Below, piece after piece: positions 17,273-25,270 of a stretch of DNA of 64,000 nucleotides. Position 1 is the stretch's first letter, and every line of letters starts with the position of its first letter. The stretch covers positions 1,674,001-1,738,000 of the forward strand of contig OY970262.1 in the NCBI GenBank assembly GCA_963715655.1. The letters are read 5' to 3'. The translations under genes and the position numbers were made by a program. Source of the DNA: JANQPD01 sp963715655. GTDB taxonomy: Bacteria; Bacteroidota; Bacteroidia; Flavobacteriales; Schleiferiaceae. The notes beneath the pieces were generated by a model. It did not search any database and was not told the origin of the DNA. It saw nothing but the letters and a program-made list of their open reading frames with translations.

Positions 17273-17401
17273 ATGAAGAAAAGTAACTTACCCGAAAAAA
17301 TTTGTCCTGTATGCGGACTGCCTTTTACATGGCGTAAAAAGTGGGAGAAAAACTGGGAATTTGTGAAGTATTGTAGTGAACGGTGTAGGAGGAGCAGGTA
17401 G
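17273..17401 (+). CDS. DUF2256 small zinc-ribbon-like protein
   Basis: A 42-residue frame from ATG 17273 to TAG 17401 that is easy to miss because of its size. It has two cysteine pairs, C11-x2-C14 and C34-x3-C38, around 'PFTWRKKWEKNW' and 'VKYCSERCRR'. This is the DUF2256 signature and suggests one bound zinc. In my recollection DUF2256 genes often sit beside cryptochrome/photolyase genes; here it lies between the PhrB-like gene (divergent, 54 bases) and the CryDASH gene (72 bases downstream, same strand). Function is unknown; a partner in photolyase maturation or DNA binding is only inference. Confidence 0.85.
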   Translation: MKKSNLPEKICPVCGLPFTWRKKWEKNWEFVKYCSERCRRSR

Positions 17402-17473
17402 TAGGAAATAGAAATGATACAAAAGAAAAAATTTACCCAACAGCAGGAATGAGGGTGATAAAAGAGGAAGAAA

Positions 17474-18754
17474 ATGCATACAAAAAAGAAGATTGCAATA
17501 GTTTGGTTTAGAAATGATTTGCGTTTGCGTGATAATGTTACACTAAAAAAGGCAATGGATGAAGCCGATGAAATAATTCCGTTTTACTGTTTTGATGCAC
17601 ATTATTTTCAAGAGTTTAAAACCATACAACAGCCTAAAACAGGAAATTTTAGAGCACAGTTTATTTTAGAATCGTTAGCAGATTTACACAAGCAATTGCA
17701 GGAAAAAGGAAGTTGTTTACATGTATGCAAGGGAACCACCACTCAGGAAATAAAGAAGATAGCTGAGCAATATAACGCTACGCATTTATTTTATAGTGAG
17801 GAGATTACTTACGAAGAAAAGCGTATTGAAAAAGAAGTAGCAACCCTTGAGTTAGAAATAAAAGCGGTGTTTCAACAAACCTTATATAGGCTTAGTGATG
17901 TACCTTTTGAAATTGAAAAAACACCTTTTATTTTTACAGAGTTTAGAAAAAAGCTAGAAAAATATGCAGAAGTAAGAGACGAGATTAAAACACCGGAAAG
18001 TATTAAATCTCCCGCCAAGGAAAAAGACTATGAATCTTTTATGCTTGCAGATTTTGGCTTAAGTGAATTTGAAACTACTGAAAAGTCAGTTTTACAGTTT
18101 AATGGAGGCGAAACTGAAGCGTGGCAACGTTTGCAGCATTATTTTTTTGAAACTGATTGTCTTCAAGTGTATAAAGAAACACGCAACGGAATGCTTGGTG
18201 CCGATTATAGCTCTAAATTTTCTGCTTGGCTGGCACAGGGTTGTATTAGCCCGGTAAGTATTTACCATCAAGTGAAAAAATATGAAGCGGAAAGAGTTTC
18301 CAATCAATCTACCTATTGGCTGATTTTTGAATTGCTATGGCGTGATTTCTTCAAGTTTACTGCACTAAAAGAAGGCAATGGTTTTTTTAAAATGAAGCAA
18401 AATCCGCATGACGCTACAAACCGAAAATTTGAAAATTGGCGCATGGGAAAAACGAGCGAATCTTTTGTGGATGCCAACATGAAGGAGCTTTTACAAACCG
18501 GATACATGAGTAACCGTGGCCGGCAAAATGTAGCTTCTTATTTGGTGAATGACTTAAAGTTGCCGTGGTATTTAGGTGCCCAATGGTTTGAAAGTAAATT
18601 AATTGACTATGATGTAACTTCTAATTACGGAAATTGGACGTACGTAGCAGGAGTAGGGCATGACCCAAGAAAGGACAGGTATTTTAACATACAGAAACAA
18701 GCTGAGCGTTACGATTCTGAAGGGGCATATCAGCAATTTTGGAATGAAGGATAA
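17474..18754 (+). CDS. DASH-type cryptochrome/photolyase
   Basis: 426 residues. The N-terminal photolyase domain starts 'IAIVWFRNDLRLRDNVTL'. The C-terminal FAD domain includes 'LIFELLWRDFFKF', 'TGYMSNRGRQNVASYLVNDL' and 'DYDVTSNYGNWTYVAGVGHDPR'. The last motifs, with 'NIQKQAERYD', are typical of Cry-DASH rather than class I photolyases. Cry-DASH proteins bind FAD and a folate and repair cyclobutane dimers in single-stranded or looped DNA; some act as light sensors. It follows the DUF2256 gene in the same direction, and the hybrid kinase begins 27 bases after its stop. Confidence 0.9.
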   Translation: MHTKKKIAIVWFRNDLRLRDNVTLKKAMDEADEIIPFYCFDAHYFQEFKTIQQPKTGNFRAQFILESLADLHKQLQEKGSCLHVCKGTTTQEIKKIAEQYNATHLFYSEEITYEEKRIEKEVATLELEIKAVFQQTLYRLSDVPFEIEKTPFIFTEFRKKLEKYAEVRDEIKTPESIKSPAKEKDYESFMLADFGLSEFETTEKSVLQFNGGETEAWQRLQHYFFETDCLQVYKETRNGMLGADYSSKFSAWLAQGCISPVSIYHQVKKYEAERVSNQSTYWLIFELLWRDFFKFTALKEGNGFFKMKQNPHDATNRKFENWRMGKTSESFVDANMKELLQTGYMSNRGRQNVASYLVNDLKLPWYLGAQWFESKLIDYDVTSNYGNWTYVAGVGHDPRKDRYFNIQKQAERYDSEGAYQQFWNEG

Positions 18755-18781
18755 TCCTTACATTTGGCGTTTTTATAAAGC

Positions 18782-21253
18782 ATGAGCGAAAGCAGAGGCA
18801 CGTTGATTAAAATTGGTACGGTACTATTTATAACCGTTGGCTTGCTTGTCGCAATTATTTCATTGAGCTACAATAGCTATCAAAATTTTGATAAAGCTTT
18901 GGGTGAAATTGATGGCTTTACGCGTAACGCAACGCTAACCGAAAAGATTTTGGCCAAACTTAGTGCGCTGGAAACCACTTCGAGGGCGTATGCACTTACC
19001 CTTAATAACGATGATTATACAGAATACTATGAGAAAGCGCAAGATGCCAAGCTTTACATAGATTCTTTGGTTTTATTAAGCGCCCAAAAGAAATACAATT
19101 ACGAAGCGGATACCTTACGCCAGCTTTATAAAGAGAAATTGAAAAGCTTTGATGCGCTGATAAATTTTAAGTTTAGGCAGGTGCAAAACACAGCCAATCA
19201 AACCTCTTTACAATACGTAAAAGACAGTCAAAAGCGTTTGTTAACCGACACTGTGGTGATTTCTAGACCCTTTACAGTGCAGCAAACTATTCCTGATAGC
19301 TTGCGCGAAAGACCCAATTTTTTTCAGCGGCTTTTTGGAAAAGAAGCAGAACCAAAAAGTACCACCGAAACGCTAATTGCTTATGACACAATATATAATA
19401 GCCAAAGTGCGGATACCATATTAAATAAGGTAAGCAAGGTTATAGAGGAGGAGGAATTGAAGCGGAGCGTATTGGACAGACGCACGATTAACGCTGAAAT
19501 GGATTTAGTAACTAAAGATCAGCTGTTGGTGAGTAGGTTACGCGATTTAATGACCAGCATCCGAGCCAAAGAAAAGCAGGAAACAGCAAATCAAAAAAGC
19601 ATTGCTAGTTTAAAAGCACGCAGTAGTTTTAGGCAACTTACCACGTTGGCGCTTATTGGTGGCGGACTTTCATTAGTACTTATCTTTTTTGTAATTCGAG
19701 ATATTCTGGTGTCCGATAAACTTCAGCAAATGTTGGCATCTGCTAAGCTACGGGCGGAGGAATTGGGTAAAGCTAAAGAAGATTTTCTGGCCAATATGAG
19801 TCATGAAATAAGAACCCCTTTAAACGCCATTATTGGTTTTACGGATCAATTGGCCAAAACGGATCTTAAATCTCGCCAAGCGGAAAAAGTACAATTAGTA
19901 CAGCGCAGCAGCAATCATTTGCTAATGTTGGTAAATGATATTCTTGACTTTTCTAAAATTGAAGCCGGTAAATTACATTTAGAGGAAATTGGTTTTAGTT
20001 TAGATCAAGTAGCACATGAATCTATAGAAAATATTAGGCATTTAGCACATCAGAAGAAAGTACGTTTGGTTTTAAATACCAGAGCATTAGATAAGAAAAT
20101 ATTTGTAAAAGGTGATCCCGTAAGGTTAAAACAAGTGTTTTTAAACTTGCTAAGTAATGCGGTAAAATTTACGGATGAAGGATCCGTGGAGTTACTCTTA
20201 AAAACGGAAACGGATAACAACATTTTAACGCTACATGCCGCTGTGGTAGATACAGGCAAGGGAATAGCACCCGAAAAGTTGGATGCAATTTTTGAAGGAT
20301 TTTCTCAAGAAGATAGTACCATTACTCGAAAATTTGGCGGCACAGGTTTGGGTTTAAGCATTTGCAACAGCATATTGCGTTTACAGAATAGTAAGCTTGA
20401 GCTAAAATCTACTTTGGGTATGGGTAGCACCTTTTCCTTTGATGTAAGTTACCCTATTACCGAAGAAAATGAGTATGTGAGTGGCGCAGCGGAAATATCT
20501 GAAGCATCTAAAATTAAGCTTAATTTAAAAGGTAAAAAGCTTTTAATTATTGATGATGATGAAATGAATCATCTTTTGTTAAAGCCATTTATTAAGCAGG
20601 AAGGATTGGAGTCAACTTCTTGCTATGATGGACTAGTGGGCGCAACCAAAGCTAAAGAAATGTTTTACGATTACATTTTTGTTGATTTACAAATGCCTGG
20701 CTTGAGTGGCGAGGAAGTGGTGAAAGAAATTAGAAGCGCAAAGAGTGCTAGTAGTAAGAGTTTTGTAATGCTGTGCACAGCCAATGTTTTGGTAAAACAA
20801 CAAAAACAAGCGGTTTTAGAGCAAGTAGATGCATTGCTAATTAAGCCGTTTAGAGAGGAGGAAGTACGTTCTGTTTTTGCTAAAAATCATGTGGAACCGG
20901 TAGAAGAGCAAAATGTACAGTACAATTTAGATGGTTTTAAAGCTTTTGCGGGTGGCGATGCTGATATGCTGGAAACTTTTATAAACAGCTTTGTGGAAAA
21001 TAGTCAACAAAGTATTGTATTAATGGAACATTTGCTGCAAGCGCAGCAATACAGCGGAATGGGAGAAGAAGCACACAAACTTAAAAACACGTTTAGTCAG
21101 CTGGAAAATAAAGACTTAGTGGCTCTTTTAAAAACTATGGAAAATTGGATAGATGAAAAACAGGTAGAAGAGAAAGAAGCCGAGCAGCAATTTTTGCGCT
21201 TTAAGCAACAAGCAGAAAGCCTGTTTAAAGCACTTTTAAAAGTGTACGTTTAA
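18782..21253 (+). CDS. Hybrid sensor histidine kinase (HK-REC-HPt) with CHASE3-like sensor
   Basis: 823 residues. Transmembrane helix 1 is at about 10-30. A helical periplasmic region of about 250 residues resembles CHASE3 at its start ('TTSRAYALTLNNDDYTEYYEKA'). Helix 2 is at about 287-308. The dimerisation box 'DFLANMSHEIRTPLNAI' has the phospho-acceptor His341. The ATPase domain follows ('LLSNAVKFTDEG', 'DTGKGIAPE', 'GGTGLGLSI'). A receiver domain ('LLIIDDDEMN') has its acceptor at Asp635 in 'FVDLQMPG', and the C-terminal HPt domain has His765 ('EEAHKLKNT'). A four-step phosphorelay can therefore run in one chain, but no output regulator is encoded nearby. It may be co-transcribed with Cry-DASH. 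Its stop overlaps the convergent hydrolase gene by four bases. Confidence 0.9.
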   Translation: MSESRGTLIKIGTVLFITVGLLVAIISLSYNSYQNFDKALGEIDGFTRNATLTEKILAKLSALETTSRAYALTLNNDDYTEYYEKAQDAKLYIDSLVLLSAQKKYNYEADTLRQLYKEKLKSFDALINFKFRQVQNTANQTSLQYVKDSQKRLLTDTVVISRPFTVQQTIPDSLRERPNFFQRLFGKEAEPKSTTETLIAYDTIYNSQSADTILNKVSKVIEEEELKRSVLDRRTINAEMDLVTKDQLLVSRLRDLMTSIRAKEKQETANQKSIASLKARSSFRQLTTLALIGGGLSLVLIFFVIRDILVSDKLQQMLASAKLRAEELGKAKEDFLANMSHEIRTPLNAIIGFTDQLAKTDLKSRQAEKVQLVQRSSNHLLMLVNDILDFSKIEAGKLHLEEIGFSLDQVAHESIENIRHLAHQKKVRLVLNTRALDKKIFVKGDPVRLKQVFLNLLSNAVKFTDEGSVELLLKTETDNNILTLHAAVVDTGKGIAPEKLDAIFEGFSQEDSTITRKFGGTGLGLSICNSILRLQNSKLELKSTLGMGSTFSFDVSYPITEENEYVSGAAEISEASKIKLNLKGKKLLIIDDDEMNHLLLKPFIKQEGLESTSCYDGLVGATKAKEMFYDYIFVDLQMPGLSGEEVVKEIRSAKSASSKSFVMLCTANVLVKQQKQAVLEQVDALLIKPFREEEVRSVFAKNHVEPVEEQNVQYNLDGFKAFAGGDADMLETFINSFVENSQQSIVLMEHLLQAQQYSGMGEEAHKLKNTFSQLENKDLVALLKTMENWIDEKQVEEKEAEQQFLRFKQQAESLFKALLKVYV

Positions 21254-22029
21254 GCTGATTGTTTTAAAAATTGAATAACCTGTGTATTAAAAACATCTGG
21301 TTGTTCTACGTTTACCACATGGCCACAATTAGGAATAATAAACAGTTTAGAAGAACTATGATATTGCACCAATTTACTAATAGAAGGTAAAAACATGTGG
21401 TCTTCTTGCCCCATAATATATAGGGTACGTACGCCACAATCTTGAATTCTAAATAAATTTAGTAATGGATTTACTTCACTAATAAGCGTGAACCAACGCT
21501 TAAATTCCTTTTGGTACAGTTTTTTGGCTTCATTAATAAATAAGTTTCTGCTTTCGCGATGAGTTTTACGCGGCATAATTATAAAAGCAAACAACTTATA
21601 AAGCAGCAAATAAGGAATCACAGATTTCAGTAAAGCACCCATGCGCATTAAAATTTGGCCGCGTACGTTCAGTTTCATTACTGCACCGCCTAATACCATA
21701 CTTAAAGTACGTTTAGGAAAGCGCTCTGTAATTTCTCGTATTATAATGGTACCTAAAGAAATACCCACAAAATGACTGGCCTGTATTTTTAAATGATCTA
21801 ATACTTCAATCACCTCGTTACCAATTATGTCAAACGAGTAGCGTTTTAACTTTTCGTAAACCGGTTTTTTGGATTTTCCGTGGCCACGCAAGTCGATTAA
21901 CAAAACATTAAAATGCTTTTTAAAATCGCGTATTTGTCTAAACCAAATAGAACTACTACCACCTGCACCATGCACAAAGGTTACCCATTCGGCATTTTCA
22001 TTGTGTAAATATGTAGTGTAGTTTAACAA
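21250..22029 (-). CDS. Alpha/beta hydrolase
   Basis: 259 residues from a TTG start at 22029; no in-frame ATG precedes the core and a TAA lies a few codons upstream. The fold markers are 'FVHGAGGSSSIW' (oxyanion loop), 'LLIDLRGHGKS', the nucleophile elbow 'VGISLGT' and 'YIMGQEDHMF' with a C-terminal 'PNCGHVVNVEQPD'. The set is typical of esterases, lactonases and related small-molecule hydrolases; a substrate cannot be named. The message end overlaps the hybrid kinase stop tail-to-tail by four bases. Confidence 0.8.
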   Translation of the reverse strand: MLNYTTYLHNENAEWVTFVHGAGGSSSIWFRQIRDFKKHFNVLLIDLRGHGKSKKPVYEKLKRYSFDIIGNEVIEVLDHLKIQASHFVGISLGTIIIREITERFPKRTLSMVLGGAVMKLNVRGQILMRMGALLKSVIPYLLLYKLFAFIIMPRKTHRESRNLFINEAKKLYQKEFKRWFTLISEVNPLLNLFRIQDCGVRTLYIMGQEDHMFLPSISKLVQYHSSSKLFIIPNCGHVVNVEQPDVFNTQVIQFLKQSA

Positions 22030-22083
22030 GTAGCGCTGTGGATATAAAATTTAATGCGTAAAGCAAAAATAGCTTAAAATGTT

Positions 22084-22821
22084 CTAGGTTTTGCCTTCAT
22101 AAATTTTACTGCTTTCCGCCACCATATTTTGGATTTCCGCCACTTCGCTTTTTGTTAAGTCGCGCCATTCTCCTTCTGGCATATCCAAACGAACATTCAT
22201 AATTCTGGTGCGTTTTAAACTGATAACATTGTAACCAAAATACTCACACATGCGCCTAATTTGGCGATTTAAACCTTGGGTGAGTATAATACTAAACGTA
22301 AATTTTCCGGTTTTTTCCACTTTGCATTTACGCGTTACCGTATCTAAAATAGGCACACCATTTTGCATATTGTGTATAAAAAGCTTAGTTACAGGCTTGT
22401 CCACACTTACTTCATACTCCTTTTCGTGATGATTACGCGCGCGCAAAATTTTGTTTACGATATCTCCATCATCTGTTAAAAAAATAAGTCCGGTGCTAGG
22501 TTTATCCAATCGCCCAATGGGAAAAATGCGGCTTGGGTAGTTTATAAAATCAATAATATTGTCTTTTTCTACGCGCCTATCTGTAGTACAAACAATGCCT
22601 TCAGGTTTATTGAAAGCGATGTAAACCGAAGCTTTTTTAGGTTCAGAAATACGTTGGCCGTCCACATGCACCTCATCATCTTCCGCTATTTTGGTGCCCA
22701 TTGGCGGTACTACACCATTTATAGTTACGCGCCCTTGTTCAATCAACTTATCGGCTGCTCTGCGCGAGCAATAACCCACTTCACTTAAATATTTATTTAT
22801 ACGTACTAGCTTTACTTCCAT
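22084..22821 (-). CDS. rluF: 23S rRNA pseudouridine synthase, RluF/RsuA family
   Basis: 245 residues. The S4 RNA-binding domain (residues 1-60, 'RINKYLSEVGYCSRRAADKL') precedes the RsuA-type catalytic domain. The catalytic aspartate is in 'PIGRLDKPSTGLIFLTDDGD', and the family's 'LTQGLNRQIRRMCEYFGY' is present. The 'K-x-Y-x-V' tract ('KEYEVSV') and 'ISLKRTRIMNV' fit the RluF subgroup, which makes pseudouridine in the 2604-2605 region of 23S rRNA. The site assignment rests on family resemblance only. It appears monocistronic, with 54 bases to the next gene downstream. Confidence 0.85.
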   Translation of the reverse strand: MEVKLVRINKYLSEVGYCSRRAADKLIEQGRVTINGVVPPMGTKIAEDDEVHVDGQRISEPKKASVYIAFNKPEGIVCTTDRRVEKDNIIDFINYPSRIFPIGRLDKPSTGLIFLTDDGDIVNKILRARNHHEKEYEVSVDKPVTKLFIHNMQNGVPILDTVTRKCKVEKTGKFTFSIILTQGLNRQIRRMCEYFGYNVISLKRTRIMNVRLDMPEGEWRDLTKSEVAEIQNMVAESSKIYEGKT

Positions 22822-22854
22822 AGCTTTTTATAAAGCACAAAGAACTATAAATTT

Positions 22855-23427
22855 TTAAGATTCTAAAAGCTGTTTTATACGCGAAAGTTGAAAGTAGGAA
22901 AGGTGCGCAGTAACTTCTCTAGGACCCAAATAAAAGCGATAAGCTAGAATTTGCGCATTGGGTAATTTGTCAATTTCATCTGCGCTAAGCGGAATGGTAA
23001 AACGGTAACTTGGGCAGTGTGTATAATTGTAGTAAGATAGTATTCGGGTGTTTGAGCTATCTAAATCTGCAAGAGCAATAGGTTGGTTTAGTAAACCGTC
23101 TGTTTCCAGATTTGTAACTGTTTTTTTATACGATTGGGTATCCATCAAACTATAAAAATCCGGTTGAAGACTAAATTGCCTATTGTTAACAAAAAGCTGT
23201 GCATACAAAGTGAGTTGGCTTTGCTGGTTGGTAGTTTGTTCTTTTACAAAAGTGAATTGCACTTGACTAGAAACCAGACGTTCTTGAGGAATTACCGTAA
23301 TTTCCAAACGTTGCTTTTTAGTATTGGTAAAAGGGTCATTCATGGTTTGCACCAATACAGGATATGGCGCACAGGCTGAAAATAAAAAGCAAAGGAACAG
23401 GGGAGAGTAGTAAAGTGTTTTAAACAT
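22855..23427 (-). CDS. Uncharacterised lipoprotein
   Basis: 190 residues with a lipoprotein signal: hydrophobic 'LYYSPLFLCFLF' then 'SAC' at the lipobox (Cys19). The mature part is polar, with beta-strand-rich sequence ('VSSQVQFTFVKEQ', 'YRFTIPLSADEIDKL') and no domain I recognise. The residue after the lipid cysteine is alanine; with no acidic retention signal seen, outer-membrane placement is an assumption. It lies 33 bases upstream of rluF on the same strand, so the two may share a transcript. Confidence 0.65.
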   Translation of the reverse strand: MFKTLYYSPLFLCFLFSACAPYPVLVQTMNDPFTNTKKQRLEITVIPQERLVSSQVQFTFVKEQTTNQQSQLTLYAQLFVNNRQFSLQPDFYSLMDTQSYKKTVTNLETDGLLNQPIALADLDSSNTRILSYYNYTHCPSYRFTIPLSADEIDKLPNAQILAYRFYLGPREVTAHLSYFQLSRIKQLLES

Positions 23428-23479
23428 GGAATTTGTTTTTTGCCGTTAAAAACAAATTTCATGCTAAACCTTTTTAACG

Positions 23480-24370
23480 CTACATAAATTTTTCTTTAAA
23501 TGCTTTTGCTAGCCGCTCAATCGCTTCTTCACCTTGTGTTTGTGCAATATTTGCAGGCGGCCCTTGTGGTGTGTTGTTTACATCTACCACATATATTTTT
23601 CCGGTTTGCTTATCGCGAAGTACATCTAGTTCTCCAAAATCTAACTTCAATTCAGCGCAAAAGGTATTGAGCTTTTCAATTTCATAAGCGCTGAGTAAAT
23701 CAGTCGTGCTTTTTAATTCACTTTTGGTGGCCGTATTTAAAAAGCGCTCGGTAATAGGGCGCTGTTTTAAATACACAAAATCCATTACACCTTTAATTAT
23801 CGGTACTCTAATATCTTGTACTACAGCACCATTGCTGTTATCAATTAATATTTGATAAATAAAATCAGGCTTCGATTCTGCTAAAGGACCATCTAATATC
23901 ACACCATCGTGTTTGGCGTTAATATCGTTTTTACGCACAATTTTTCCGGTAAAGCTTAACGGGTTTACGATGGTTCCGTAGCCAAATGCATGTGTGAAAA
24001 CTTCATCAACGAAAAGTTTACTAATGTTTCTGCTGTGTAAATTAACCACGGGTACCTTGGCTGCATATTCCTCCAAAAAAGTAAACTCTTCCCTAAAGGT
24101 TAAATACTCCCAATACACGGCAAGTACATCTGCGGAAGCGGGCTTATTGCTAATGTTTAGTTTAAGCTTTTTACTAATTTTATAGAGTGTAGAACCACGA
24201 CTTGGAAAATGTGGGTACACCAATACACGGGTTGACTTAAAACCGTTTGCAATGTAATTACTTAAGGAAGTAGCTGCGTAACCAACATCTTTAGTAAATC
24301 GCTCAAAAACGGGCATCTGCTTATGGTATTTATTGAAAATACCGCGTTTGTATTTTGGTAAAAAGTACAT
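23480..24370 (-). CDS. ATP-grasp-like protein of unknown substrate
   Basis: The start is placed at ATG 24370 (296 residues). The 22-codon extension to 24436 would run through a perfect terminator palindrome and is rejected. The C-terminal 'LKLDFGELDVLRDKQTGKIYVVDVNNTPQGPP' (only parts quoted) is the Mg-ATP binding end of ATP-grasp ligases. A central 'TGKIVRKNDINAKHDG' may carry the ATP lysine. The N-terminal half ('GFKSTRVLVYPHFPSRGSTLYKI') is not recognised. Peptide-bond or other carboxylate ligation is the family's chemistry; the substrate is unknown. The gene stands alone between a terminator and the lipoprotein gene. Confidence 0.65.
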   Translation of the reverse strand: MYFLPKYKRGIFNKYHKQMPVFERFTKDVGYAATSLSNYIANGFKSTRVLVYPHFPSRGSTLYKISKKLKLNISNKPASADVLAVYWEYLTFREEFTFLEEYAAKVPVVNLHSRNISKLFVDEVFTHAFGYGTIVNPLSFTGKIVRKNDINAKHDGVILDGPLAESKPDFIYQILIDNSNGAVVQDIRVPIIKGVMDFVYLKQRPITERFLNTATKSELKSTTDLLSAYEIEKLNTFCAELKLDFGELDVLRDKQTGKIYVVDVNNTPQGPPANIAQTQGEEAIERLAKAFKEKFM

Positions 24371-24413
24371 AGTGCAAAGCAACGGAAATAAAGTATTTAC
24401 TAGTGTCAAAATA

Positions 24414-24443
24414 AAAAAGGTTGCCAAATTTGGCAACCTTTTT
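24414..24443 (-). terminator. Perfect 15-bp palindromic terminator
   Basis: A perfect inverted repeat of two 15-base arms (AAAAAGGTTGCCAAA and its complement) with no loop, ending in A5/T5. It can act in both directions. It lies between ndk and the ATP-grasp-like gene, exactly adjacent to the left end of the MITE-like element, and was probably the ndk terminator before that element was inserted. Confidence 0.7.
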
Positions 24444-24643
24444 CTAAACCTGAGTTCGATTAATATTAAAATAAATCAATCTGATAGTTAGTGGTTTAAT
24501 AGTTTTAAAACAACAATCTAGCCCCCCAACCCCCGAAGGGGGAGTTTAGCTGCATTTGTAGCTACTCCCCCTTCGGGGGTTGGGGGGCTTTAGGAGGTTT
24601 AGCTGCTCATATTCAGTTATATAAAGATCGAGCTCAGGTTCTA
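24444..24643. mobile_element. MITE-like non-autonomous element
   Basis: Two 14-base ends form an imperfect inverted repeat: AACCTGAGTTCGAT at 24447-24460 and ATCGAGCTCAGGTT at 24627-24640 (13 of 14 positions pair). Both are flanked by CTA (24444-24446 and 24641-24643), which may be a short target duplication. The 194-base body has no reading frame and carries a large GC-rich hairpin in its centre. The structure suggests a miniature transposable element or a REP-like repeat. It fills nearly all of the 296-base space between ndk and the ATP-grasp-like gene. Confidence 0.5.
24520..24589. repeat. Large GC-rich hairpin (nested inverted repeat)
   Basis: A 26-base arm (24520-24545) pairs perfectly with 24564-24589. 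The stem continues with TAGCT/AGCTA after a two-base bulge and closes on an 8-base loop. Each arm also folds on itself (CCCCCGAAGGGGG and CCCCCTTCGGGGG). The composition contrasts sharply with the AT-rich surroundings. It lacks a U-tract. Confidence 0.85.
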
Positions 24644-24666
24644 AATGATTTAAGTAAACCTACTTG

Positions 24667-25086
24667 TTAGTATTTACTGCGCTCATTAAAAAAGAAGTTT
24701 CCTTCAATTTGTGCGTTTTCATCAGAATCACTTCCATGTATTGCGTTGGCAGCAATAGAAGTAGCGTATAATTTACGGATAGTACCCTCTGCTGCTTCGG
24801 CAGGATTGGTTGCACCGATTAAGGTTCTAAAATCTGCTACTGCATTTTCTTTTTCAAGAATAGCGGCTACAATTGGTCCTGAAGACATATAATCTACTAG
24901 TTCACCGTAAAATGAACGTTCTCTGTGTACTTCATAAAAACTTTCTGCATCAGCTTTAGACAATTGCGTTTGCACCATTGCCACAATTCTAAATCCTGCA
25001 CCGTTAATTTTTTCTAAAATAGCACCTGTATTGCCAGCTTCCACAGCATCTGGCTTAAGCATAGTAAAGGTTCTGTTAGTTGCCAT
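24667..25086 (-). CDS. ndk: Nucleoside diphosphate kinase
   Basis: 139 residues, the standard length. It starts 'TNRTFTMLKPDAVEAG' and has the phospho-histidine His117 in 'NAIHGSDS', with 'GPIVAAILEKENAV' and 'NFFFNERSKY' at the usual places. It transfers the gamma phosphate between nucleoside triphosphates and diphosphates through the phosphohistidine. It is divergent from the 25271 lipoprotein and monocistronic. A near-consensus -7 box (minus strand TATTTTCG, 25118-25111) lies about 25 bases upstream of the ATG. Confidence 0.95.
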   Translation of the reverse strand: MATNRTFTMLKPDAVEAGNTGAILEKINGAGFRIVAMVQTQLSKADAESFYEVHRERSFYGELVDYMSSGPIVAAILEKENAVADFRTLIGATNPAEAAEGTIRKLYATSIAANAIHGSDSDENAQIEGNFFFNERSKY

Positions 25087-25193
25087 AATTTTTTTTATAT
25101 TTTGAGGTCGCGAAAATAAACACTTCTTAGACCTTTAACAGGTAATTGTGTGTAAATTTTCTTACAAATTAGCAAACTTGTAGTTTTTTTCCG

Positions 25194-25201
25194 AACCTTT
25201 G
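25194..25201 (+). promoter_or_regulatory. Candidate promoter and hairpin leader of the 286-residue lipoprotein
   Basis: AACCTTTG followed by CACC is one mismatch from TAnnTTTG and is the only good box upstream of the lipoprotein gene. It predicts a leader of about 65 bases. The leader contains a small perfect hairpin (TCTCTA, loop GGTT, TAGAGA at about 25207-25222) that may stabilise the message. No -33 element is clear. Confidence 0.35.
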
Positions 25202-25270
25202 CACCGTCTCTAGGTTTAGAGATATGTGCTGTCGCAAGCATTTAAATAATAATAACAACTAAAATTAATT

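Noticed and set aside
24371..24436. 22-codon extension of the ATP-grasp-like protein
   Set aside because: The extension is encoded by a perfect terminator palindrome, which should not be within the message's coding part.
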